A DNA stretch of 21,997 nucleotides from Caryophanales bacterium UBA7581. GTDB lineage: Bacteria > Bacillota_I > Bacilli_A > RFN20 > CAG-826. A model generated the notes under the pieces. The model had not been told where the DNA came from and did no database searches. It saw nothing but the letters and a program-made list of their open reading frames with translations. The stretch is from NCBI GenBank assembly GCA_002477825.1, contig DLKT01000026.1, forward strand, positions 1 through 21,997. The letters are read 5' to 3'. Shown in pieces: positions 7,044 to 15,122 of this stretch. Made by a program: the position numbers and the translations under genes. How positions within the stretch are numbered: position 1 is the stretch's first letter; every line of letters begins with the position of its first letter.

Positions 7044-7958
7044 ATGGAAAGAGTAAAATTGAAAACGAAAATCATTCTTAGCAGTGATTTAGAGCAATAT
7101 AAAGATGAAAAAATAAAAGAACTTTATCAAGATCCTTACTTTCTTGAATTCTTAAAACAATATGATCTTCCTAAAGAAATGGTTCGTGACTCATTAGGTA
7201 TCTTTTTAGACTATGTTGATGATCAACACTATTGCGAAAAATGTCCAGGAATAGAAAAATGTGCTAAAAAAGTTCCCTGTATGGTTGCCATTCCTGTTAT
7301 AGAAGAAACAGGTATCGAAAGAAAAATGCAAATGTGTCCTAAAATGCTTGCTAGAAGAAGTATTGAAAAGAAATTTTTAGTGTATGATTTTGATGTAAAC
7401 TGGTTGGAAAAGAATTTGTATGATAAAGCTGATATTGATATTGCTGAAAATAGAAATGTAATTATAGCCACTTTAATGAGTTTGGTTGAAAAAAAATCAA
7501 ATCGATGGATTTATTTGTATGGAGACTCAAGATTAGGAAAATCTTATTTAGTAGCAGCTTTCCTAGCAACTTATCTTCAAAAAAATCCAAAAGAAAAAGG
7601 TGCGTTTTTAGATTCATCAGCGCGGTTTAAAGAATTATTAGACTTATCTTTTGCAGATAAAGTCCAATTTCAACAAGTGCTTAATTCCTATATTGATGTC
7701 GATGTCCTAGTTTTAGATGATTTTGGAAGTGGATATATGAGTGATTATATCCGTGATTCAATTGTTTATCCAATTATTAACCAACGTTTAAAAGAAAAGA
7801 AATTGACTATTTTCATTTCTAGAATTCCATTAAAAAAATTAGAAACATATTTAAGTGGGAAATCAGCAAGTGGAAGAATTCAAGCAGGTCAGATTGTTGA
7901 TATTATTCGTGCGATGATAAAAAAAGAAATACCATTAGAAGGTATTTCCGTTTATTAA
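7044..7958 (+). CDS. dnaI: Helicase loader DnaI (AAA+ ATPase)
   Basis: Primosomal AAA+ protein that binds the hexameric replicative helicase and, with DnaB and DnaD, loads it on DNA. At 304 aa it matches the family. The N-terminal domain has a cysteine cluster (C64, C67, C73, C79, C98) matching the zinc-binding helicase-interaction domain of DnaI. The AAA+ core has Walker A GDSRLGKS (160-167) and Walker B VLVLDDF (221-227). The sensor-1 segment, normally FTSN, reads FISR (257-260), so the Asn is replaced by Arg. A late Arg pair (R278, R289) could supply the finger. AAGGGA lies 10 bases before the ATG. The last 24 bases overlap the end of the convergent mutM-coaE gene, and the gene ends just before a strong terminator. 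Confidence 0.93.
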   Translation: MERVKLKTKIILSSDLEQYKDEKIKELYQDPYFLEFLKQYDLPKEMVRDSLGIFLDYVDDQHYCEKCPGIEKCAKKVPCMVAIPVIEETGIERKMQMCPKMLARRSIEKKFLVYDFDVNWLEKNLYDKADIDIAENRNVIIATLMSLVEKKSNRWIYLYGDSRLGKSYLVAAFLATYLQKNPKEKGAFLDSSARFKELLDLSFADKVQFQQVLNSYIDVDVLVLDDFGSGYMSDYIRDSIVYPIINQRLKEKKLTIFISRIPLKKLETYLSGKSASGRIQAGQIVDIIRAMIKKEIPLEGISVY

Positions 7959-9347
7959 ACTTTTATAAATTTTCTCAAGCGCTTTTTCAAGCGCTTTTTT
8001 ATTGTTATTTGTGTCTAAATAATAAGTGACTCGATTTCCATAAGGATATTCTTCACCTTTATAATTCATTAAAAGCATTTGGTCGATTTCTTTTTGCCCA
8101 CGCTTTTTCAAATTCTTTCTTTGATTTTCATTAGATATTTTAATCGCAATTGTGATATTACATAAACTATCCGAATGACTTTCAAAAAGAAGAGGAACTT
8201 CAATGACTACAATTTTAGAGTTGGAGTGAAGTATGAATAGCTCTAGTTGATTTCTGACTAATGGATATAAATAATCTTGTAACATTTTATTCTTATGAGA
8301 ATCTTCACTAATAAGCGTTCTTAAATAGGCAAAATTCACTTGATGCTCATGAATAATTTGTTTTCCAAATAAGGAAATAAGGTGTTTCTGTACGCTTTTA
8401 TCTTGATATAATTCACGTACAATAACATCGCTAGATATTGTTTCTAATCCTAAAGATTTAAAATAATTAAGAGCGGAGGATTTTCCGCTTCCTATCGCGC
8501 CGGTTAAACCAATAACAATCGGTGGATACTTTTTCTTTTGACAATTTGGGCAAAAAGTTGTGCCTCTACCACCCACCATAATTTTCATAAATGGAGAATG
8601 ACAAGTAGGGCAGAAATCGCCTTTTTTACCATAAACAAAGAGTTGGTTTTGAAAATTTCCGACCATATCTTTACTCGGATGATAGGAACGTATGGTAGTG
8701 CCTTGTTCTTGAATTGCGGTTTTTAAAATATCTTTAGCATTTGAAATAAGTAAATCCCAATCTTCTTTAGTTAAATGACTGGCTGGCTCTAAAGGTGAAA
8801 TAAGAGAACGATATAAGATTTCATCGGCGTAAATATTCCCAATACCTGAAATCACATGTTGATCCATGATAAAAGGTTTAATCGGTGTATGTATTTTTTG
8901 CGCTTTTAAAAGTAAAGAAGAAGTATCTTCAATATCAAAAGGTTCCGGTCCAAGAGCGGTTAACCAGGGCTCATTTTTTAATTCATCTTCATGAATGACT
9001 TTCATTACCCCAAATTTTCTAGAATCGTCATAGCACATCTTTTCATCATTCGTAAAATAGAAGATAATACGCGCAAAACGGCTATTGTTTTCGTCTTTAT
9101 GGAATAAATAAAACTTTCCTTCCATCCGTAAATGAGAGAGTAAAACAAGGTGATTTGAAAAGAAGAAAATTAAAAATTTTCCTTTTCTTTGTATGTCATT
9201 TAGCGTTTGATGCGCTAAAGAGTAAAAAGCATTTACGTCGCCTTTAATCATTTTAGGACATAAAACCTCAATATGATCAATCGTTTTATTTAACCATGTT
9301 GTTTTTAAAATGTTTTTAACCGTTTCAACTTCGGGTAATTCAGGCAT
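7935..9347 (-). CDS. mutM-coaE: MutM-CoaE fusion: formamidopyrimidine-DNA glycosylase / dephospho-CoA kinase
   Basis: A single 470-aa frame joins two enzymes. Residues 1-273 are a complete MutM (Fpg), which removes 8-oxoguanine and opened purines and nicks the abasic site: catalytic P2 and E3 in MPELPEVE, K57 in RKGK, YDDSRKFG (106-113), GIGNIYADEILY (168-179), and a C-terminal zinc finger with C246, C249, C266, C269 and R261. After a linker of about six residues (QKKKYPP) comes CoaE, the last enzyme of coenzyme A synthesis, which phosphorylates the ribose 3'-hydroxyl of dephospho-CoA: IGLTGAIGSGKS (279-290) as Walker A, the acidic DVIVREL segment, and VPLLFE. No in-frame ATG, GTG or TTG with a ribosome site lies at the junction, so separate initiation of CoaE is unlikely. 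The CoaE lid region near the C-terminus is divergent. The start is set by AGGTGA, partly formed by the polA stop codon, 8 bases downstream of polA. In B. subtilis the two are separate genes close together. Confidence 0.92.
   Translation of the reverse strand: MPELPEVETVKNILKTTWLNKTIDHIEVLCPKMIKGDVNAFYSLAHQTLNDIQRKGKFLIFFFSNHLVLLSHLRMEGKFYLFHKDENNSRFARIIFYFTNDEKMCYDDSRKFGVMKVIHEDELKNEPWLTALGPEPFDIEDTSSLLLKAQKIHTPIKPFIMDQHVISGIGNIYADEILYRSLISPLEPASHLTKEDWDLLISNAKDILKTAIQEQGTTIRSYHPSKDMVGNFQNQLFVYGKKGDFCPTCHSPFMKIMVGGRGTTFCPNCQKKKYPPIVIGLTGAIGSGKSSALNYFKSLGLETISSDVIVRELYQDKSVQKHLISLFGKQIIHEHQVNFAYLRTLISEDSHKNKMLQDYLYPLVRNQLELFILHSNSKIVVIEVPLLFESHSDSLCNITIAIKISNENQRKNLKKRGQKEIDQMLLMNYKGEEYPYGNRVTYYLDTNNNKKALEKALEKIYKSLINGNTF
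7977..8000 (+). terminator. Intrinsic terminator of dnaB-dnaI, inside the coaE coding region
   Basis: Two copies of the self-complementary octamer AAGCGCTT (7977-7984 and 7989-7996) pair as an 8-bp stem around a TTTC loop, followed on the plus strand by a T run through 8000. It begins 19 bases after the dnaI stop. On the minus strand the same bases encode the ALEKALEK repeat near the C-terminus of the MutM-CoaE fusion, and there is no T run in that direction, so it should not stop the fusion transcript. Confidence 0.88.
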
Positions 9348-9355
9348 AAAATCAC

Positions 9356-11956
9356 CTACTTTGCATCATACCAAGTTTTGGCCGCACTTCCATCAACTTC
9401 AAGAGGTGCTTCAAATTGCATTGCGTTTTCCATTTCTTCTTTTACGATTTTGGTAACGACTTCTAATTCATTTTTAGGTACTTTAAAGAGCAGTTCGTCG
9501 TGAATTTGAAGAACCATCTGCGCTTTTAAGTTTTCTTTTTGTAACCGTTGATCAATATGAATCATAGCGATTTTTATTAAGTCAGCGGCGGTACCTTGAA
9601 TGGGTGCGTTCATCGCAGCGCGTTTGGCAAATTCACGAACTTGATAAGAAGAATCGTGGATTTCTCTTAAATATCTTCTTCTACCTAAGACGGTACTCAC
9701 ATAGCCGTGTTGCTCTGCAAATTCAACGATAGATTTTAAATAAGTAGCAATTTCAGGATAAGCTAAATAGAATTCATCAATGATTTCTCGTGCTTCTTTT
9801 GGGCTTACATTAATTTGTTCGCTTAATCCCCAATCGGAAATCCCATAAACAATACCAAAGTTTACAGCTTTTGCTTTTCTTCTTAAATTAGAAGGGACTT
9901 CACCTTCAATATGGAAGACATGACGAGCCGTAACGGTATGAATATCTTCATGGTTTTTAAAAGCGTCGATAAGCTTTTGACATTTCGATAGGCTAGCTAA
10001 AATACGAAGCTCAATTTGTGCATAGTCTAAAGAAAGAATATATAAGTCATCTTCTTTATAGAAGAAGGCCTTACGAATTAACTTACCTTCTTCATCTCTA
10101 ACGGAGATGTTTTGTAAGTTAGGTTCACTACTCGATAGTCTTCCTGTTGTGGTGGTAGCTTGATTAAACATCGCGTGGAGTTTTCCATCTTCAAAAATAT
10201 AATTTTCTAAGCCATCAATATAGGTTGAGAGCAGTTTAGCGTATTTACGATGTTCTAAAATTAAAGGAACAATTGGATGTTTTTTTACTAAACCTTTTAA
10301 AACATCAATGGAGGTGGATCCTTTTTTATTCCCTGGAAGATTGAGCTTTTCATAAAGAATATGAGCTACTTGTTTCGGAGAAGAAATATTAAATTTTTCA
10401 CCCGCTAAATCATAGATTTCTTCGGTAATCTTTTCAAGTTTAAAGCGGAATTCTTTTCCAATTTCTTCTAAAGTTTCAGTGTCTAAAGGGAAACCTTCAA
10501 TTTCCATTTTCGCTAAAACTTGACATAATGGCATTTCAATATCATGGAATAAAGAAACACTATCATTTTTCTTTAATTCTTCCATCACTTGATTTTCTAA
10601 ATGAAGGGAATAATAAGAAACTTGCGCAGCTTTTTCGACGTTTCTTTCACCAAATAAAGAGATTTCGGGTTTTTCTTTTAATTCCACATTGAAATAAGAA
10701 AACACCGCATCGTCTTCATTTGTTAAAGAAGAATCTAATAAATAAGATGCTAAGAATAAATCAAAGTGAAGACCTTGAATGTGTAGACCATTACGATGTA
10801 ATAAAACTTGAATGGCTTTATAATCAAAACAGTTTTTACTAATTTTTTCGTCCATTAACCAAGACTGTAGTTTTTGATCTTTCTTCGCATCTTCAATATC
10901 CATATAATAAGTATTTTCATCGATTGTGAAGCTAATACCATATAATTCAGCTTTATGATAATTACCTTCTTGTCGATCTAAACTAATGCCCATAATGGTC
11001 GGTTCTTTTAAATCTTCCACGCTACCAATTTGGGTATAGGTAATCTCTTTTTGTGTACGGGTAGAAGCTTTTTGTTTTCCCTTTACACTTAGTTTAGAAA
11101 GTAATTGTTTTAACTCATAATGGGTGCAGAAGGAAGAAATTTCGCTAAATTCATAACCTTCATAAAGCGTATCATCTAAAGAGAAAGGTAAATCTAAATC
11201 CGTTAAAATCATAGCTAAATGTTTGCACATCATGCCTAATTCCGCGTTTTGTACAATCTTTTCTCCCATTTTAGAATGCATGTTAGGAGCGGCTTCAATA
11301 ATCTTTTCTAAAGAGCCATATTCTTTAATTAGTTTAACAGCGGTTTTATCGCCAATACCAGGAATACCGGGTAAGTTATCACTAGAATCTCCGCATAGCC
11401 CCTTATAATCTTGAATTTGAATAGGAGAGAAGCCAAAGCGTTCTTCCATATTATCGTTAGTTATAATATCAACATCAGAAAGTCCCTTTTTAAGAATATG
11501 AACTTCAATATGAGGAGAAATGAGTTGTAAAAAGTCACGATCTGACGTATAGATTTCTACTTCATAACCTTCTTTTTCAGCTTTTTTAGCAACAGTGCCA
11601 GCGATATCATCACCTTCAAAACCTTCCATTTCATAGGTAAAAACACCTAAAGCTTTTAGCATTTCTCTAGCTAAAGGCATTTGGGCTTTTAATTCTTCTG
11701 GGCATGGTTTACGATTGGCTTTATAAGTATCAAGTTCTTGATGGCGGAAAGTCTTTTTTCCGGTATCAAACGCTACCAAAATATGTTCATCGTTTTTAAA
11801 ATCAGCAAGAATGCGATGTATCATATTTCCAAAAGCAAAAAGGGCATTGGTAGGTACACCTTCTTTGGTCCGCATGATAGGACTTCCCGGATAACTCGTC
11901 GCGTAGAAAGCGCGGAATAATAATGAGTTTCCATCAATTACATACATTTTTGGCAT
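9356..11956 (-). CDS. polA: DNA polymerase I
   Basis: Fills gaps, removes RNA primers from Okazaki fragments, and completes excision repair. At 866 aa it has three parts. Residues 1 to about 290 are the 5'-3' nuclease (GFEGDDIAGT around 112-121; GDSSDNLPGIPGIGDKT around 189-205). Residues about 310-460 are a 3'-5' exonuclease-like fold in which the DxE and later metal-binding Asp positions are lost, so proofreading is expected to be absent, as in Bacillus and Thermus enzymes. The rest is the polymerase: motif A DYAQIELR (644-651), motif B RRKAKAVNFGIVYG (692-705), motif C QIHDEL (817-822). The ATG at 11956 is preceded by TGGAGGA at an 8-base spacing; the in-frame ATG 5 codons upstream is part of that ribosome site. 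It starts 2 bases after the dnaE stop and ends 8 bases before mutM-coaE. Confidence 0.97.
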   Translation of the reverse strand: MPKMYVIDGNSLLFRAFYATSYPGSPIMRTKEGVPTNALFAFGNMIHRILADFKNDEHILVAFDTGKKTFRHQELDTYKANRKPCPEELKAQMPLAREMLKALGVFTYEMEGFEGDDIAGTVAKKAEKEGYEVEIYTSDRDFLQLISPHIEVHILKKGLSDVDIITNDNMEERFGFSPIQIQDYKGLCGDSSDNLPGIPGIGDKTAVKLIKEYGSLEKIIEAAPNMHSKMGEKIVQNAELGMMCKHLAMILTDLDLPFSLDDTLYEGYEFSEISSFCTHYELKQLLSKLSVKGKQKASTRTQKEITYTQIGSVEDLKEPTIMGISLDRQEGNYHKAELYGISFTIDENTYYMDIEDAKKDQKLQSWLMDEKISKNCFDYKAIQVLLHRNGLHIQGLHFDLFLASYLLDSSLTNEDDAVFSYFNVELKEKPEISLFGERNVEKAAQVSYYSLHLENQVMEELKKNDSVSLFHDIEMPLCQVLAKMEIEGFPLDTETLEEIGKEFRFKLEKITEEIYDLAGEKFNISSPKQVAHILYEKLNLPGNKKGSTSIDVLKGLVKKHPIVPLILEHRKYAKLLSTYIDGLENYIFEDGKLHAMFNQATTTTGRLSSSEPNLQNISVRDEEGKLIRKAFFYKEDDLYILSLDYAQIELRILASLSKCQKLIDAFKNHEDIHTVTARHVFHIEGEVPSNLRRKAKAVNFGIVYGISDWGLSEQINVSPKEAREIIDEFYLAYPEIATYLKSIVEFAEQHGYVSTVLGRRRYLREIHDSSYQVREFAKRAAMNAPIQGTAADLIKIAMIHIDQRLQKENLKAQMVLQIHDELLFKVPKNELEVVTKIVKEEMENAMQFEAPLEVDGSAAKTWYDAK

Positions 11957-11958
11957 AG

Positions 11959-14900
11959 TTAAATCCTCCATTTTTCGATGGAATTACTAATGAAAGAATG
12001 GTCTTTTCCTTCATATCCATCTATCACGTATAATTGGTTTCGTTCTAAGATTTGATAACACTTAGCATAAGTTTCAGGGAATACCACAACTTCCATTTCT
12101 TCTTCATCATCAAAGAAGAGAAGAAAAGCCATTGGACTCCCTTTTTTGGTTTTAATCGTCTTCATACTCTTTAAAATAGCGACAAAACGACCTCGTGATT
12201 TTTGTTTAATTTCTTTAATACTATAAAGTTGTTCTTCTTTTCGTTTTTCTTGATAAAAATATAATGGCGTATGGCTTAACATAAAGCCTAAAGTTTCTAT
12301 TTCTTTTTCACAGCGATATAGCGGATCATCTTCCATGTTGATAATGCTTGGCGGTGGTAAAAGAAAATGATTTTCTTCTTTTGGGTCATAAGAGAAGTTC
12401 ACTAAACTAGCAAATTCTAACGCATTTTTCATTACATTTAAAAGAGAACTTCTTGAATAAGAAAATTCGTCCAATGCGCCAGCATTAATTAACGCCTCTG
12501 ATTGCGAAAGGGTCATTTTATGATTGCTCATCCGAATCACAAAATCAAAGAAACTCGTAAAAGAATGAATTTCTCTTTCTTTTAAAATTTCTAAGACGAA
12601 TAAACTAGAAATACCTTTAATGATAGATAAAGGTAAACGAAGTGCATGATTTTCTACTTCAAAATGTTGAGTAGATGATAAAACACTAGGAAGTAAGATA
12701 GGAATTGATAGACTTTTAATCTCACTAATGGTATCTAAGAATTTCGCGTCGTTATTCGAAGCATTACCTTCTAAAATACTAGCATAAAATTCCGCAGGAT
12801 AATGCACTTTAATATATCCCATTTTACAAGTTAAACAGGCATAAGCAACCGCGTGCGCTTTTTTAAAGCCATAATCAGCAAAGCGGAAAATATGGTCATA
12901 AATTTGTAACGCTAACTGTTCACTATACCCATTTTTTAAAGCACCTTTTAAGAAATCTACTTTCATAACTTCTAATTTTTTGGCATCTTTTTTAGAAATA
13001 GCGCGTCTAAATAAATCAGCTTCTTGTAAAGAGAAACCAGCGATTTCTTTAACGACTTGAAGTACTTGTTCTTGATATACAATAATGCCATAAGTAGGCG
13101 CTAAAATATCTTTTAAACTATCCGTAAAATAAGTAACGGGTTCTAACCCTTTTTTTCTTTTTGCATAAAGCGGAATATTGTTCATTGGGCCCGGTCTAAA
13201 TAAAGCAAGGACTGCAACAATATCATCAAAACTTGTTGGTTCAATTAAATCAATTGCTCGTTTAATTCCTGAAGATTCAAGTTGGAATAAACCCATAGTT
13301 TTTCCTTGTGCAATCAAAGAAAAGATTTCTTTTTCATCATAAGGAAGCGTTTCTTCTTTTAAATCTAGATGATGATTTTGATTCACTCGTTTAATGGCGT
13401 TATCTAAAATTGTTAAGTTTCTTAAACCTAAAATATCCATTTTTAAGAAGCCTTGTTCCGCTAATGGATTCATTTCATATTGGGCAGTATAAAGTCCATC
13501 TTGATTTTCTAAAAGTGGTAAAACATCTTCTAAAGGTGTTTCATTTAAAATAACCCCAGCCGCGTGAAGACCCGATTGACGAGGTAAACCCTCAATTTTT
13601 GAGGCTAAACGTATAATGGACAAGTAATACGCATCACTATCCACTAATTGGCGGAAAGCGGGAATCTTTTTATAAGCATCGCGTAAAGAGATATTATTGC
13701 TTTGAATGGATTTAGATAATAAATCAATATCGGTAGAAGAAAAAGAGAAGACACGGCCAATATCGCGCAAGGATTGTTTAGCACCGATGGTTAGAAAGGT
13801 AACAATATTACAAACGCGAGAAGTGCCATATTTGTCTTTTAAATACGAAATGACTTCATCTCTTTTTTCGTCTCCAAAATCGATATCGATATCCGGCATA
13901 GTAACACGAGCAGGATTTAAAAAACTTTCAAAAAGTAAATCATACTCTAAAGGATCAATCGTTGTAATATTTAAGCTATACGCTACTAAGCTAGCGGCAG
14001 CAGACCCTCTACCTGGACCTACTGGAATCGCATGTGTTTTCGCATAATGAACGTAATCCTCAACGATTAAAAAGTAATCGGAATATCCCATTTGTTCAAT
14101 GGTGGATAGTTCATATTCTAAACGTTGTTGATATTTTTCATTCCATTTATTGAGTCGTTTTAAGCCATTCATCGCATGTTCTTTTAATAGAGTAGCGCTT
14201 GGTTTTTCATCGTGAAAAAGAAGAATTTGACCTCTTTTTTTAAGGAAATCAACTTGAAGGAAATCCATGATTTCTATTGTTTTATTCAATTCATCTTCTA
14301 AATATAATTTAGAAAGTTCATCATAATTTTTAATATAATAGGGGCCTGTTTCCTCTTGAATATCCATTTTTTCATCTTTTTCTAAAGAAGAAACAATGCG
14401 TAAGGTAATCGCATCTTCCTTTTTAGCGTACGCCATTAAAGGAAAAGCGACTAGATTATAGCCATAAAAAGAGGCGAAATCACGAATGAGTGAAACAGTA
14501 CCTAATTCAGACATATCATAAAAAGCTAAGCCAAGATAAAAATGTTTGAAATATTGATTGAGCGTTAATAAAGCCATACGTGGACGAGAATCTAAAGTAT
14601 CTTTTAACGCATGAATATCAAAAAAGCTAGAATCCGTCGATAAAATAGCAACGAGATGATTACCATTGATACTCTCATGATCTAAAGGAATAGAAGAATG
14701 GTTAGAAAGATAACTAGAGATACGCATTAAAGAATGGTATCCCTCTTCATCCATGGCATATAAGCATAGATGAAATTCCTGATGGGCATAAGAAGAAAGA
14801 GCAGCGGGAAGCTTACCCAACGTGACTTGAACTTCCATACCTAATCCATAGTGCATATTATTTTCATTAGCGAGTTTTACAAAAGTAGGGTAGCCAAAAA

Positions 14901-15030
14901 GAACGCCTAAATCCGTAAGCGCTAAAGAAGAATAATTTGTTTTTTTAATAGCCTGAAAAAGGCGCTCCATCGTTAGACCGCTTTTCAAAAATGAATATCC
15001 GCTTCGAATATGTAGTGGCGCAAATCCCAT
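11959..15030 (-). CDS. dnaE: DNA polymerase III alpha subunit, DnaE type
   Basis: C-family DNA polymerase. In Firmicutes that also carry PolC, this type extends RNA primers on the lagging strand before PolC takes over. The chosen start gives 1023 aa. The N-terminal PHP domain is degenerate: PLHIRSGYSF lacks the second His of HxH, and LTDLGVLFG lacks the His of TDH, so metal-dependent proofreading is unlikely. The polymerase core has GPGRGSAAASL (338-348), the catalytic PDIDIDF (379-385), the third catalytic Asp D532 in KMDILGLRNLTI, and YGFKKAHAVAYA. The C-terminus has GFMLSHTPL and an OB-fold-like segment. GAGGTG lies 7 bases before the ATG at 15030; an ATG 7 codons upstream at 15051 has AAGGTGG only 4 bases away and remains possible. 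First gene of a tight dnaE, polA, mutM-coaE operon. A PolC gene is expected elsewhere. Confidence 0.95.
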   Translation of the reverse strand: MGFAPLHIRSGYSFLKSGLTMERLFQAIKKTNYSSLALTDLGVLFGYPTFVKLANENNMHYGLGMEVQVTLGKLPAALSSYAHQEFHLCLYAMDEEGYHSLMRISSYLSNHSSIPLDHESINGNHLVAILSTDSSFFDIHALKDTLDSRPRMALLTLNQYFKHFYLGLAFYDMSELGTVSLIRDFASFYGYNLVAFPLMAYAKKEDAITLRIVSSLEKDEKMDIQEETGPYYIKNYDELSKLYLEDELNKTIEIMDFLQVDFLKKRGQILLFHDEKPSATLLKEHAMNGLKRLNKWNEKYQQRLEYELSTIEQMGYSDYFLIVEDYVHYAKTHAIPVGPGRGSAAASLVAYSLNITTIDPLEYDLLFESFLNPARVTMPDIDIDFGDEKRDEVISYLKDKYGTSRVCNIVTFLTIGAKQSLRDIGRVFSFSSTDIDLLSKSIQSNNISLRDAYKKIPAFRQLVDSDAYYLSIIRLASKIEGLPRQSGLHAAGVILNETPLEDVLPLLENQDGLYTAQYEMNPLAEQGFLKMDILGLRNLTILDNAIKRVNQNHHLDLKEETLPYDEKEIFSLIAQGKTMGLFQLESSGIKRAIDLIEPTSFDDIVAVLALFRPGPMNNIPLYAKRKKGLEPVTYFTDSLKDILAPTYGIIVYQEQVLQVVKEIAGFSLQEADLFRRAISKKDAKKLEVMKVDFLKGALKNGYSEQLALQIYDHIFRFADYGFKKAHAVAYACLTCKMGYIKVHYPAEFYASILEGNASNNDAKFLDTISEIKSLSIPILLPSVLSSTQHFEVENHALRLPLSIIKGISSLFVLEILKEREIHSFTSFFDFVIRMSNHKMTLSQSEALINAGALDEFSYSRSSLLNVMKNALEFASLVNFSYDPKEENHFLLPPPSIINMEDDPLYRCEKEIETLGFMLSHTPLYFYQEKRKEEQLYSIKEIKQKSRGRFVAILKSMKTIKTKKGSPMAFLLFFDDEEEMEVVVFPETYAKCYQILERNQLYVIDGYEGKDHSFISNSIEKWRI
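11964..11970 (-). promoter_or_regulatory. Shine-Dalgarno site that sets the polA start
   Basis: TGGAGGA on the minus strand, its GGAGG core 8 bases before the ATG at 11956 and inside the last codons of dnaE. The alternative ATG at 11971 consists of bases of this site itself. Confidence 0.88.
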
Positions 15031-15037
15031 AGCAATA

Positions 15038-15043
15038 CACCTC
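15038..15043 (-). promoter_or_regulatory. Shine-Dalgarno site favouring the shorter dnaE start
   Basis: GAGGTG on the minus strand, 7 bases before the ATG at 15030. It is better spaced than the AAGGTGG ahead of the ATG at 15051, and the protein from 15030 (MGFAPLH) matches the usual DnaE N-terminus. Confidence 0.65.
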
Positions 15044-15071
15044 TTTTTCATTTTACCACCTTTACGCGCGG

Positions 15072-15097
15072 ATATGAAGAAATTATTTTCTTCATAT
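15072..15097. repeat. 11-bp perfect hairpin between tspO and dnaE
   Basis: ATATGAAGAAA (15072-15082) and TTTCTTCATAT (15087-15097) pair around TTAT. Neither flank has a T run, so it is not a canonical terminator. It lies 42 bases upstream of the dnaE ATG, where a promoter, operator or leader structure would be expected. I could not identify a good -35/-10 pair in this 92-base gap. Confidence 0.6.
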
Positions 15098-15122
15098 GGT
15101 GATGAAAAAGAAGGGGAATTCC

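Noticed and set aside
8510..8560. Separate coaE start at the MutM-CoaE junction
   Set aside because: No in-frame ATG, GTG or TTG with a Shine-Dalgarno sequence is present, and the frame is continuous.
13706..14047. 113-codon plus-strand frame inside dnaE
   Set aside because: Lies entirely opposite the conserved polymerase core of dnaE; its translation has no recognisable features.
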